Below the pieces are notes generated by a model. The model saw only the letters and a program-made list of their open reading frames with translations, searched no databases and was not told the DNA's origin. Position numbers and translations under genes: made by a program. Below are positions 1 to 12,029 of a stretch of 64,000 nucleotides of DNA, one piece after another (positions within the stretch are counted from its first letter, which is position 1; every line of letters begins with the position of its first letter). The stretch lies in the NCBI GenBank assembly GCA_023078555.1, contig CM041201.1, positions 4,409,713 through 4,473,712 on the forward strand. Direction: 5' to 3'. The DNA is from Ulva prolifera. Taxonomy: Eukaryota > Chlorophyta > Ulvophyceae > Ulvales > Ulvaceae.

Positions 1-147
1 CTCGGTGTGCAACAGCACGAAGCAGAGACACTACTGACATCTGAGCAGCAGCGCCGAGGCCTGCTCTCCTCTGTGACTCCGGCAGTTGCCAACCTGGAAC
101 AGGAGAGGAGCAGCAGGCAGCACGGTTGATGCAACGCATCTGTGCAG

Positions 148-3100
148 GAGATCTCCAAGCAGCCACTGATCTGTGCCAAGGTCAGGGAGATCGTGCGGGA
201 GATTGCTGTGGTGTCCACCACACCCACTGAGGTTGGCACACAGGTGCTGACACCGTTCCACAAGCACGGATCAGTGAAGCGCATCCGCGACAAGCCCGCA
301 GGCGCCATCCTTCAAGACTTCCCAGAGCAGTTCCTGCACATGGTGGCGGCTGAGAAGGAAGGCCTGGTGAAGGTGAGCTGCCTCCTGGCTGGGACCACAT
401 TGCGTTCACCGGCTGCCAGCCATGTACAAGCACACAGCCTTGGCGTTTGCGGCGACCTGGATCTGCACTGACACGCTTGGCCACGCAGGTCGCTGTGGAG
501 CTGCCGTCACAGTATCAGAAGAACTCTCTGGAGGAGCCGTTCATTGCGCTGTACTCAACATACGTGCAGCAGGAGAACGAGCCCATGCTGAACTTCTACA
601 GGCAGGTCATCACTGAAGCTATGCAGAAGCTGCTGATTCCAGATGCCATCCTGGCGCTGCGGAAAGAGATGACCGAGCGGGGGCAGAAGAAGGTGTTGCA
701 GGTGATCGAGGACAAGTTCTGGTGCGAGGCGACGATGCCACCACTGCGGCTGCAATATGTTGCAGAGTCACCAGATGACACTCCGGAGGTGCTCTCCCTG
801 AAGCTCCCGACATACATTATTGCAAATGAACTTTCCTGCTGTGCATTGTGCATCCGCGAGCCACAGATTGTGATGTTGCATATTGAGGACCCACAGAGTG
901 AGCTGCACGACCATGATGTGACCTCATAGTGAACCATGCTGTGACTTGCATGGGTACCGTCCTCGGCAGTACCTGTCAACAGGGACAAAGACAGAGAGGC
1001 AGGTAGCACGGCAGGCAGCGCTCATCTACACAGCATGATCAAACAGTAATGAGCACTGTACCTCGGCATCGCCAGCAAGAACAGCCATAGAATTGCAAGC
1101 GCAGCTGACCCACAACACCACTCGCATATCACGAGACGTAGCCACCCGCAGACACTTCCAATCGCACCTCAGCATCTCTGCACGTACCCCGCTACACCCA
1201 ACCTGAGTGTGGCATTCCATACCCGCTATCGCGAACATTCACCGGCTCCCGACAGCACCGCACGGACGCAAGCAAAAGCCGTCCCGCTGTAGAAACACAC
1301 TGTCGACCGGCTTCTTCCAGGCACAAGTTTGCCATGCGGGGCCCCAGCCCCAGAGTATCCGCCCCAAGCTACACTGCCGCACCCAGCCCCCGCCCAAAAC
1401 CTTCAAACACTGCACCACCACCGGTGCCCTGTAGTGCCTGTGCGTACGCGGCTTCGGGATCCACTTGGTGCGTGTGTTCAACAGCATCGGTGCACCTAAT
1501 TGCACACTCTAGCGTCAGGCCTCTCTGCAGGAGCTGCACTGACGACGCCCATGTCCGCAGGATGTCGCCGACGGTGATCTGAAGCGCGAGTTCTTGCGCG
1601 GGCAGAAGACGTGCGTCGTGTGCTGGGGAGACGGCGGCGAGCGAAAGCTCGAAAACGCGACGCACATGGTGATGCTCGACCCGCGGGGCTACCCGCTGGA
1701 CGTCGTGCGGCTGCCGCAGCTGTCCGGGCGCATCCCCGTGAGCTCCTCGCTGGCGGTGTCGCTGATGGAGGACGACCGCAAGGTGGAAGACGTACGAAAG
1801 GTCGTGGAGTTCTTGAACAAGCACTGGCCGCACCTCATCGTCGTCGCGACCGCGAGCCCAGAGTGCCGCCAGCTGCAGGCGGACCTCGAAAAGATCTGCG
1901 ACGTCGAGTTCACGCAGGTGCTCCCTCCACACCTCTGCGCAGTCCTTGCCGGCGCACATGCTGCCCGTTGCACTTTGAGCTAGCCGGTGCGCAGTCCTGG
2001 ATGTCGACCGTGGTGCTTGATGCAGCTTCGTATGAGATACATGGGCACGGGTCGGCGCAGGTAATGCAGCACAGTCTGTGCTGCACCAGCCTCGGGAGGT
2101 GCTGGAAGGTGGGTGCAGTGGGATTATGACACTGCAGCAACAGTCGCTGTGCACATGCAGGACAGCCGCAACGAGCACCTCTTCCCGATGAAGTCCTTTC
2201 ATGTGCGCCTTGTCGATGACAATGTTGCGGCCATCTATGAGAGCTCCCGCTTTGCGACGAGCGACCTGAAGGAGCACCCACGTCTTGTGCGCCGCGCCGT
2301 TGCACTCGGCCGCGCCTGCATCGAGCCGCTCACGGTCCTCTGCACCCTCATGGCAAGCAGCCCGGCCGAGTTGCTCGCGCTGCAGCTGCACCCGCTGCAG
2401 GTGCTGCACTGCCTCCCGCCATCATCGGTGTTTATCAACGAGACAGAGGCCCTGTCAATGAAGTCACGATTGTGTCTGGTTGTTCAGCAGCTCCTGCCTA
2501 AAGTGTACATGTTTCACCACTTCCTCTGCGGCACCGCGTCCGCTGCGCCTGTCGTCAACCGGGCCCCGCGGCGCAATAGCCAGTGTTTGCCCTGGTGGCT
2601 GATCCCTCACGCGGGCGTGAGCTCATGGAACCCTGGACAGCCATGGGTCTGTGGAGTACCATAGAATGTGGCTTGCAGGGTCTGGTGACAGACGAGAAGC
2701 GGGAGCAGGCGCTGCGGCAGCTGCTGCTGACGGCGGTGGCACAGGTCGGCGTGCCGGTGAACGAGTGTGCGCAGCGCGACTGGGTGTCGCCGATGCTGCA
2801 GTTTGTGCCCGGCCTCGGCCCTCGGAAGGCTCACTCTGTTGTCAAAGTGCGACCCCACCCCCAACAGCCACCAATCCCTGCATTCGCTTCATATACCGCA
2901 CACTGCAAGTCCGCAAGGCTTTTGGGCCCGCCACCTGTGACAGCAGCACAGATGGCAGTTCCGTGTGAAATGCCAGATGTCGCAAGTCTCCGGGCATCTC
3001 TTTGTGTGGCATTCCTAGAGCATCGACTCACGCCTTCACACGCCATGGCATCTGAATGCTACAGAAGGCCAATACATAAACAAAGTCTCCTTATCTGCAG

Positions 3101-6100
3101 CTACAGCCGTGCCTCGGTGCCCGCGCATGCGGCTCTCACTGCTATGCCGCTGGATCTGTAGTACGTAGAATCTCTTGTTCACACACTTTCTGGTCCAGTG
3201 TCCGATGCTTTCCTGCATTTCGGGCTGAATTTCTTTGCAGTATGGGGCCGGTGACAGCCGATGTGACTTCTTGTGCCGTATGAGCCATGTGCTACACACT
3301 CGGTCTGACCTCACTCCCGGCGCCGGTGCCTGCAGGCAATCAAGAGCATACCGGAGCACGCGGACGACGACAACCGCATCCCGGGGCAGACGATCGTGTC
3401 TCGTGACGCGCTGCGCTCCGCCGACCAGGAGGACCAGGACATCGACCCCCACGACCCGTCGACATATGCGCGCGTGCTCACGCCGCAGGTGTACAACAAT
3501 GCAGCGCCGTTCCTGCGCGTCATGAACACGCTCGACGGCGATCACGAGGGCAACGAGGACGACAACTTCCACCCCCGCGACGACATGCGCGTGCACCCCC
3601 GCGACGAGCTTGCGCTGGACCACCTTGCAAAGGTCGCACTCGACCGCGGCGCAGATACCGCGGAGGACGACTACGTACTGCTCGCCACCGCCGTCCCCGA
3701 CAAGGTGCGCCACCGCGTGTGTGTGCTGGAGCGGGCCACCGTACTACGACCACTGTATGCCATGTGTGCGGTGGGGCGTGGCGCTTGCTGGTGTGCACAG
3801 ACGCGCTGGTCCACACACTCTTGGCTAGCACAGGCCGCGCTGTCGATAGGGCGGTGTCGGGGCGGACACCACAGGATGATGCTGCAGGACGGGCGACATT
3901 GCTATAGCAGGGCTTCTGACTGCAGCTGTAGCATGCAGCAGATGGCTGAGTGTCTTTTGTACTGGAACAGGTGGTCAGCGATGCATGCGATAGAATCATG
4001 AGTGTCCGCTGCATCTGCAGGTAATCGCGGTTGACATCAGTGTGTTTGACAGCATGTGGAGCGACACGCACCAGCTGCCTGACGGCACGCCTGCGCCCTC
4101 GCGGGTGTCCACCCTGCTGGACCTGTCCATGGAGCTTGTGAAGAAGTACTCGGACTTCCGGCGGCCAGAGCGCATCCCCCTGACAGAGCGGGAGCTGTTT
4201 TGGGCTCTCACTGGGGAGAGTGAGCAGACTCTGCGGGAAGGCAAGCTCATCACCGCGCGAGTTATCTGGGTCCAGCAGAATGTTGCTGGCCTGGTCACGG
4301 ACAACGGTGTGGCCCCACCTAGCACCCATGGCCACTGGTCCTGCTCAATCGCAATTCTGTCAGAGTTAGTGGCGACACCCCCGCGGTGTGCAGCAGGTAT
4401 AACATGGCATGGCGCGCTGTATGCAGGGATCATGTGCTTCCTGGACCGCCAGGAGGCCAACACAGTGCCCAGGGAGACACTGATTGGGAATTTGCCGCAC
4501 GGCGCAGAGGTGACTGCAAGGGTGATAGAGATTGACTATGGCGCAATGCGGCTGCGGCTGTCTTCAAAGTCAGGGGTCCTCGCCGAAAACGCGCGCTGGG
4601 AAGACGAGTACTTGAGGGCACACGATGAGTTCTATCATGTCCTCACTGACCGGGAACAGGCCGAGATAGACGCTGCCAAGCGGGTGCGCCCCCTTCCTCG
4701 CTGGCCAGCGCCTATCTGCTGTTGACGGACCCATCACCGGTATTTCTGCCAGTGGCATGCTGGGGTGCTCACCCGATCCCCGCCGCCCGGCAGTGCCCTA
4801 TGCCCGCAGGTGGCCATGCTAACAAGTGTCGCTGTGTGTGAGCTGCAGCACCGTTGCTGACGAGGTGAGGCGGGTGCAGGCAAAGCAAAAGAGGCGGGCG
4901 ATCCAGAACCGGCCGATCACGCACGACCGGTTTGCGAATCTCTCGGCGGCGCAGGTACGCAAGGCGCTGATTGACCCGCAGTGGAACGGCATCGAGAAGT
5001 TCCGGCAGACTTTCAACCCGCAGGGCGCGACGGACGGCGACGCCGTGTTCCACCCCTCGCCAAAGGGCTCCGACCGCCTCTCCCTGAGCATGCGCCTGTA
5101 CACACGAGGCAATCGCGTGCCCGTCATCCAGTGCATCGACCTCCTGGAGACCAAGTCCCAGAAGATCGGCAACCACCTCACGCTCGGCACGCCGCTGCGC
5201 ATCGCGATGTTTGACCACATTGATTCGGCCGCGTCAGAGTTTGAGGACCTGGATGATGTGCTGGTCAACTTTGTGAAGCCGTACGTTGAGCGCTTTCGGG
5301 ACGTGACGGCCCACAAGCACTACTTCCCGGGCAGTCAGATCGAGGTGGATGATCATCTCGGGCAGGTTTTCATGGGGCATGCGGAGTACCGGTTGTGCCT
5401 GCACTGGGGGGAAGACGTGCCCGCGAGCGCGCACCGGCCGGGCATCGGGTGGGGTATGGTCGCTGTGAAGGCCTCTCGTGGCAACCCGCGGCACTACCAC
5501 TTCCGGATATCGCACAAGGGCTACTACGCACGGTTTGAGGGCGACGACAGGTCAAAGCAGGTGCGCTGCAGATCTTGTGCGCTGGTGTCCTTGCCTGCGT
5601 GCAGACTCGTGCCGGGACTCATGCTGAGCCGGTCGAAGCTTCAGGCGCGACTGTGCGTACTGGCTGCGTGATCGTCGGTGTAGTAAAGCAAAGCGAATCT
5701 GGCTGTACTTAGCCGTACCCTGGAGAGGACTGTGGCAACTCCGAATGAAGAGGCACATGCAGAAGGGGTAAGTACCTGGAAACCCCCCTCAGACACCCGT
5801 ACGCAACTCACAGGGCCTCCTCCTGTGATATGCGAGGTGGTCGCACACGGGTGTTTCGATTCCCCAGAGCGCACGCAGAATTGAACCCACGACCTCCTGA
5901 ACAGGAGGCAGTGCCTTTGCACCATCCGACCCCATTGGTGGAACGCCCTTCTGGTGAGTTGGCTGTGTAGCTGCAGTGTTCACCCAGCAGCTGCCTGGAG
6001 TAAGTCTCGATGTGTTACAGGTGTGACACGCCTGCGGTGCATATATCAACTGGTAGCTTGTGCATGCAGTATGCAAATGTGGCGAGGCTGATTGCGGGGA

Positions 6101-6255
6101 TGAAGGGATCTCTGCAGCATGCAGCATCGAGAGCGCAGCGCGAGCGCCCACAGCATTATCAACAGCCGGACCGTGGGTACTCTGGGATGCCATATGCACC
6201 GCCCTCACACCATGCGGGCGGCAACTTCGTGCCTGGGGCTGCAGCGCCCTACTAA
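148..6255 (+). CDS. SPT6: Transcription elongation factor SPT6 (5' part missing), multi-exon
   Basis: SPT6 is a nuclear histone chaperone and elongation factor that travels with RNA polymerase II. Exons I can place, all joining in phase: 148-372, 489 to about 760, 1561-1917 (YqgF-like core), 2161-2400, 2679-2846 (helix-hairpin-helix with PGLGPRKA), 3336-3704 (death-like domain, YARVLTPQVYNNAAPFLRV), 4021-4306 and 4427-4683 (S1 domain, ending in LRLSSKSG), 4880-5560 (tandem SH2, with PSPKGSDRLSLS and the family's SEFEDLDDVLVNFVKPY), and 6070-6255 (tail, stop TAA). The order of domains matches SPT6 throughout. The acidic N-terminal third lies before the window. A piece between about 760 and 1560 and part of the second SH2 domain between 5560 and 6070 could not be assigned. 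The C-terminal tail is short and rich in Q, P, G and Y. Long minus-strand reading frames here are shadows. Confidence 0.9.
5868..5935 (-). other. tRNA-like / SINE-like segment with A and B boxes
   Basis: On the minus strand, inside the last SPT6 intron, a stretch resembles a Pol III internal promoter: an A-box-like GGATGGTGCAAAGGC (5913-5927), a perfect hairpin (CCTCC/GGAGG) where an anticodon arm would be, and a B-box-like GTGGGTTCAATTC (5878-5890). Spacing fits a tRNA. The T stem does not pair (GTGGG against CTGCG) and the anticodon loop would have six bases, so it is not a working tRNA. It may be a degraded tRNA or the head of a tRNA-derived SINE. Confidence 0.3.
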
Positions 6256-6473
6256 ACTGCCAGTACATGCTGTGCGGCTGCTTGCTTGCGACCCTGCGCT
6301 GGAGGCAAAGGCGCTGGAATGCAATGGGATGGAATGCTTTGCTACAGGCAGTGTGCCAAACAGCAGAAAATGTCCCTGGTAGGTGGGATGTGTGTAACTT
6401 CACCTCTTCCCAAGCCATGGCACAGGTCAGCGCCACCAGAAGTTTGCTACATCCACATCTCTTCATCGTTGTG

Positions 6474-6491
6474 CATACATACATACATACA
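6474..6491. repeat. CATA microsatellite
   Basis: About 4.5 tandem copies of CATA just downstream of SPT6, probably in its 3' untranslated or flanking DNA. Confidence 0.8.
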
Positions 6492-7538
6492 ACCTGCTGC
6501 GGATCATTTGAATCGGCTGGCTGTGGTTGCGTCTTGGTGTGGTGTGATGGACCATGGTGTGTTGGTGACGAATGCTTTGCGCGGTTGAGTGCGGCGTTGC
6601 GCAAAGGGAATGCTTACGTGCTCCGTGCAGGGCTTCAATCTTTAGGTGGAACTACTGGCAGGGCGGTGGTGCACGCTCGTACGCGACCTAGTGCCATGAA
6701 TGAGTGAGTGGAATTGCGAGTGGAGTCCGAGACACGGCGGCATGCCCGACCTCTGCCCTTTGACAATACATCCATCCTGCTGAACACATACGTTGTGCCA
6801 ATGCCACATAGATTTTTTGCGTAGAGATGGAACCTGAAATGTATGTCCAGGTTCCCGGCTGACCAAGTGCTTCTGCAGCCTGTGGCGTGTATTGGGTTCG
6901 TTGCGCAGAGGAGGGTCTGTAAGTGTGACAAGGATAACCTCAGAACTGGAGGCACGGCATGCATGTTAAGGACAGGTACATTGCACACGCAAGCCACCCC
7001 CGTGACCCATGCGGAATAACACGCCGCCACGGCTGCTCATCAACACCTCCCACGCACACCAGCACTTCCGCACACCCACCACTGCATCAACCCACCCCCG
7101 CTCACTGCGGCACTGTCCGGCAAACCCCACCGCACACGTTGCTTGGGCGGGCACTCATACAGACCACCGCCAGGTGCAAGCAGAGCGGAGGGCCCTCACA
7201 CCTGCCGCAAGGCAGAGCCAGCCCTGAGCTGTAGCGACATGCCTGCGCCAGTACCGTGGGCTAGGTTGGCATGGACTATCACCAACACTGCAGTCATCAG
7301 CGGTGCATGTGTGACAGGCACGCCTGCTATGCCTGAGTAGGATCCTACTGTGTAGGCAAAGGCACGGTACTCAATGACCTCTGCCGTGGAATGTTATCAT
7401 GCTCAACCGAGTGTAGCTGTGTGAATGCCATAGAGCTGCCATTCGGTGCGCCAGCACAGACATGGGCTGCCATCACACACAGGTTATGAGTCACAGTCTA
7501 TCACCATGCACACAATATGAAGCAGCTGAAGCTGATAA

Positions 7539-7835
7539 GTGGCAGTCATGGTCCCGGCTGCAGCCTCTTTCGCATGTGTCTTAAATGGCAGGCTGCGATC
7601 TTGTCACCCACACGGCATGTACACTGTTGCAGGACCTGTGTGCGCAAGCAACAAGATCTGTGAGTACTACTGTGCGGCACCTGTCGAAAGCTTTCATGTA
7701 GCTGGCAAGGTGAAGGCACTGGCAATTGCGCTCTGAGGAAGCCGTGTCCGAAACAGGGATACATGTGCTGTGCGTCATATAGATACAGCACGTAGCTATA
7801 ATACAATCCGCATGGTACAGCAGGATGCCAAGCTA
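7539..7835 (+). repeat. Dispersed repeat, copy 1 (related to 27180-27475)
   Basis: This segment aligns by eye with 27180-27475, the region next to the right inverted repeat of the 3-kb transposon-like element. Shared blocks include CGGCTGCAGCCTC, GGACCTGTGTGCGCA, AAGCTTTCATGTAGC and the end CTATAATA. Similarity looks like roughly 75-80 percent with small gaps. It is probably a decayed fragment of the same transposon family. Confidence 0.6.
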
Positions 7836-8138
7836 TCATGTTGTGGTGTCACTAGCGCAAGATCTTTTAGAGACCCTTGGCCCGGACATCACGCTAGGGT
7901 GCTACGTAGAGAGGCGTTAAGGCGACGAAACTATCGGACATGCTACGGAGACATACAGTAGCACTCCTAGGTTGAAGGCTGTGCGGCGCACCGACGTCCT
8001 TATCGAGACCCCCCGCGGTTGAGTCACGGCCAGGGTTGTGCAGCCCACTTTTTGGCCTAGGGGAATTCCGATGAACAAATGGTGCGCCCGGCGCCTCAGC
8101 CTCAGCTAAAGGGGATACCCGGTGATGTGTTGAGTTTT

Positions 8139-8155
8139 GGGGGGGGGGGGGGGGG
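8139..8155. repeat. Poly-G run of 17
   Basis: Uninterrupted G homopolymer just upstream of the retroelement nest. Its exact length may be uncertain in the assembly. Confidence 0.9.
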
Positions 8156-8210
8156 TTAATATACCAAAAACAAAGGCTTGACCAAACTGGTCATGTACAC
8201 ATTTCCGCAG

Positions 8211-8475
8211 ACCGATCATGCATGGGTGCACCTGTCACCACGCTGCTGCCCGCAGGCGCATGCATTGTGACACTCCCCCATAAACCCTGCTACGTCTCCA
8301 CTAGCTGGAATTTATTACGAAACTATTGCAAAGCAGGTCCGGGCAGCACTTGAGTAAACACATCCGCTACCTGATCAACTGTACTGACCCATTCCACCTT
8401 AAGGTCCTCCATCTGGACATATTCCCGCACTCGCAAGTGCCGCACACGAATGTGCTTGGCTCTGTTAGTGGACAC
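8211..8475 (-). mobile_element. Ty1/copia fossil fragment (3' end only)
   Basis: A minus-strand scrap of the same copia family as the larger copies to the right. From left to right it holds part of a 3' LTR (about 8211-8273), the polypurine tract (CTCCCCC as written on the plus strand) and the end of the RNase H region. It stops exactly where the plus-strand 5' LTR begins at 8476, so the two lie head to head. It is a truncated remnant and older than element B, since it differs clearly from it. Confidence 0.8.
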
Positions 8476-8823
8476 TGTCACAATGCATGAGCCTGCGGGC
8501 AGCAGTGTGGTGACAGGTGCACCCATGCACGGACGATCCGCGGATCCAGTGCAGGGGTAAGCCGCCAGCCGGGATTGTCTCGATGTAGTGAGGGAGATCC
8601 TGCGAGGGTTTCCCGCCGTAACCTTGAGCGTTCAGTGTGCATATAAGGATGTGCACACTGTGATCTGTAACCTCTCTTCTTACTGTTTCACGGTATTAGC
8701 ATCTTCCCATCAGTGTTTCCTCGGTTCTACCTCTGTGCGCAGAAGGTATGGAACACTGGCCTCCTGACCTGACCTGACGTAAGACTGCGCGTCTGACCTG
8801 AGCGAATGAAGCATTTTCTGACA
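8476..8823 (+). repeat. 5' LTR of copia element A (348 bp)
   Basis: Begins TGTCACAATGCATGAG and ends in TCTGACA. It contains a TATA-like TGCATATAAG, which fits the LTR promoter, and is followed by the primer-binding site. No matching 3' LTR of element A is present in the window. Confidence 0.9.
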
Positions 8824-11681
8824 TGGTATCGGTGAATGTTAGCGTTATGTCTGTTTATGGTCTTGTTCAGGAAGCCGTTGGCCAAAGTCTGTGCGCAGAC
8901 ACGGCAGGCTTTCCACTGTTCTGCCGGCGCTCAGACCGCGGTCGCAAGCGCAGGCATCATTTAGTTTTCTCGTAGCATATTGTTGTTAGACACAATTCGA
9001 GAAGCTTGTTTCAATGATCAGCGCTGAGAAAAGCGAACGCGTTCGCTTATTTTCTCAACCTTTAGGCTTGCGAGCCATCCAATCGGTTAGTTGCTGCGCG
9101 CAACAAACAACCGTCTGTCCTACTGCAGGATGTCCCAACTCGATCGTTCTACCACCAACTCTCCTCGCGAGGAGAGGCAGGACGAGGCTGATCAGCAGCC
9201 ACTAGTCGACAGGGACGCTGACCAGCAGCTCCCTGACGAGGAACAGCCCGCGGGCATGTTACTTCGTGGCGGACGAGTTATCCGACCACGTCCCTCTTCC
9301 CACACTGGGCAGAGCAGCCAGCAGGTGCCTTTTTCCTCTCATGTTGTGAACAATCACGGTCACACTGAGTCTTTCATCACGCTCGTGACGTTGACCGAAG
9401 CGCTGCGTGCATCTCGGGGACGTAACGAGCCTGATCTGTCAAAAGGAAAACTGCCTGAATGGAATTTTAAGACCGAAAGCTTCGTTGCGTATGAGCAGAA
9501 AGTCTTTTTGTGGTTAGGTCAATTCGAGTTAGACCATTTGTTGCAGCACGCACCGTCTGCGGACGAACAGCGTGTTCATGCTAGGGCGAGGACACAGGTC
9601 CTGATGTCTTTGCCTGACGCGGATAGGACGACTGTCTATCGCATGTCACACCTGTGTGAAGCATGGTCCTATTTGACTGCAAAGTATAGGCCTAGCACCG
9701 AAGCCGAAATCCACAGACTGTGGAGTCGGTTTGATTCTTTATCACAAAACAATAGAGATGTTGCGACATATTGTGGTGATGTGATGAGTGTTTACACTCA
9801 ACTGGAGGCACTAGGTGCTGATGTGGGCCAGCGACGGCTTCGTTTGAAACTTTTAGAAGTAGGGGAGGAATTCAACGCTGTGCGCGGCGAAGTTCAACAC
9901 TCCTCCCCTCATATAATCATATCACGTTTGACTGAGCATGCTGACTTGCTCAAACAACAGCGACAGCTGCAGGCTAGGTCTGGGGCGCCTGCGGGCAAAC
10001 CAGGCCATGGCTGGCGCAAGCAACCCCGTTGGTGACGGTCCTGTGGTCGCCGCTCTTGCGGCTGGCCAGGCTCCTCGCGAGGAGACCAGGACCTGTTTCT
10101 TCTGCAAGAAGAAAAGACATTTGCGTGCGAACTGCCCCCAACGCAAACAGGCTGCGGCCAAGGATGTTTGTGCAGTAAAGATGCCTGAAAAGTATCCGCA
10201 ACCTGACGCGTCTCTGCCTTGGAACATTATTGTTGATAGTGGTTCGGACATTCACATAGTAGGAAATCGTGAAATGTTTACTGAGTACGTGTGACAGTCC
10301 AGTGATAAGACCGCTCTACCACTGGACCCTTGCACGTCGCGGCCCATGCCAAAGGACTGCCAATCCTGTGGGACCAGGCAAGCTCCCTATCATGGGCAGG
10401 GGAACCATTCAGGTGAACCTGGGTACTTATGTCGATAAACATGGGAACAAGCATCCTTTGGATATGGAAATCCCTGGTGCTTACTACGCTCTCGAATGTC
10501 CGTACAATCTGCTTAGCACAATGGGTCTGAGGCATGAGCAAATGTTCTTAGACACGCGCAAAAATGTGCTGTATGTCCCTGGTCTTGGTGACATGGCTAC
10601 TGGTATTGAGGATGATGTGAAATACCAGGAGCTCGATGAGGATGGTCACCCTGTTTTTGCATTTAAGATGAGTGTTGATACGAAACCTATTCTCGTTGGT
10701 CAGCCCGTCAACAAGGGGTAGTCTGGTCTAACCAGAGCAGTCCAACCTCTGTGGTTGAGGACCAGCAGCAGTGGCATCACGTGGCAGCTGCGGCTATCGA
10801 CCTGCAGCGACCCAATGCTGGGGGAACTGAGGTCCCACATGACGCATACCTGCTGGACCCTGCTTTCATAGCGCATTTGTCTTTCCACCAGTCAACGTGG
10901 GTTTTGAAGCGCATGCAAGCAAACGCTGATTTTTATGGTGATTTACGTTTGACAGTTGATTCCGAGCCAATGGGGAATCGTTGTCATGGCTGCAGAATTG
11001 GCAAAGTGCCCGCGGGTAACTTCTCTGCTAATGATCGTGAGCTCATGAACCAGGCAAAATATCCTGGCGAGCAACTGCATGCCGACTTAGCTGGTCCTGT
11101 CACTCCAGTAGGGATTGGTGGTGTGAAATATGTTTTGTTTGTGATGTGTGCCTTTACCCGTTATACTTTCGTGGTCGGTCTGCGCAAAAAGAGTGAGGCT
11201 GCGGCCATGATCTCTTATATTATTGAACGCATTTGGGTGAATGTGGTGAAGCCAGGTGAACCGGGTGTGCGCATCCTACACACCGACAATGGGGGAGAGT
11301 TCACGGTTGAGGCCTTAATACTCTACCTCCAGCGTCGTGGCATCACTCACCGCTTAACCCCCACAGCTGATCATCGCTGTAATGGCATGATCGAGCGGAG
11401 GATCGGAATTGCCTTCGAGGCACTCCGTGCTGTGCTGCTTGCGAGCGGCCTGCCTCTGTTCCTGTGGATCGAATGCCTTGCCAGTGTTGTCCATGGTCAC
11501 AATCTCACGCCGTGCTCGGCGTTGTACCATGACAAACTGGCACGGATTCTTAAGTCCCTTAAGGCTCAGCATGCTGTCAACGCATCCGCGGACGTGGAGC
11601 AGGCTGAAAAGGGCAAGAAGCGCATGAAAAAGGCCGAGCGCGATAAGTTGAGGGACGAGGAAAAGCGCAAGTACCAGTTGC
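8476..11681 (+). mobile_element. Ty1/copia retrotransposon A, left part (fossil)
   Basis: Left part of a plus-strand copia element. It starts with a 348-bp LTR (8476-8823, TGTCA...TGACA), followed directly by a primer-binding site beginning TGGTATCGG. Parts in order are gag with a CCHC zinc knuckle (about 9.1-10.2 kb), aspartic protease with a DSGS motif (about 10.2-10.7 kb) and integrase with its zinc-binding region and D,D,E core (about 10.8-11.7 kb). The order protease, integrase, then reverse transcriptase is the copia order. Element B is inserted at 11682 and A resumes at 18554. The coding region carries several breaks. The LTR is only about 88 percent like that of B by eye, so A belongs to an older or different subfamily. 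Confidence 0.9.
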
Positions 11682-12029
11682 TGTCAGAAAGACACTCATC
11701 TGCAGGTCAGACGCGCAGTCTTATGTCAAGTCAGGAAGCCAGCATCTCATACCTGCTGCGCACAGAGGTAGAACCGGAGAGATGCTGAGGGGAGACAAGA
11801 TACAGCTAGTACCGTGAAACAGTGATAAGAAAGGTTACAGATCTCAGTGTGCACATGCTTATATGCACACTGAACACTCAAGGTTACGGCGGAAAACCCT
11901 CGCACGATCTCTCTCACTACATCGAGACAATCCTAGCTGGCGGCTTACCCCTACACTGGATCCGCGGATCGTCCGTGCATGGGAGCACCTGTCACCACGC
12001 TGCTGCCCGCAGGCTCATGCATTGTGACA
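11682..12029 (-). repeat. 3' LTR of copia element B
   Basis: 348 bp with TG...CA ends, 347 of 348 positions identical to 18206-18553. The polypurine tract (CTCCCCC on the plus strand) follows immediately on the inner side. Confidence 0.95.

Larger units (their letters stand above)
6256..8210. other. Intergenic stretch, no recognised gene
   Basis: Between the SPT6 stop and the first retroelement fragment I see no reading frame with a recognisable product or a convincing exon chain. It holds a short CATA microsatellite (6474-6491), a dispersed repeat copy (7539-7835) and a run of 17 G (8139-8155). The rest is featureless to me. Confidence 0.5.

Noticed and set aside
1369-2409. 346-residue minus-strand reading frame
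   Set aside because: It lies antisense to SPT6 exons with clear domain matches; its His/Arg/Leu-rich content is what GC-rich codons give on the other strand.
5868-5935. A functional tRNA gene
   Set aside because: The T stem does not pair and the anticodon loop has the wrong size; kept only as a tRNA-like segment.
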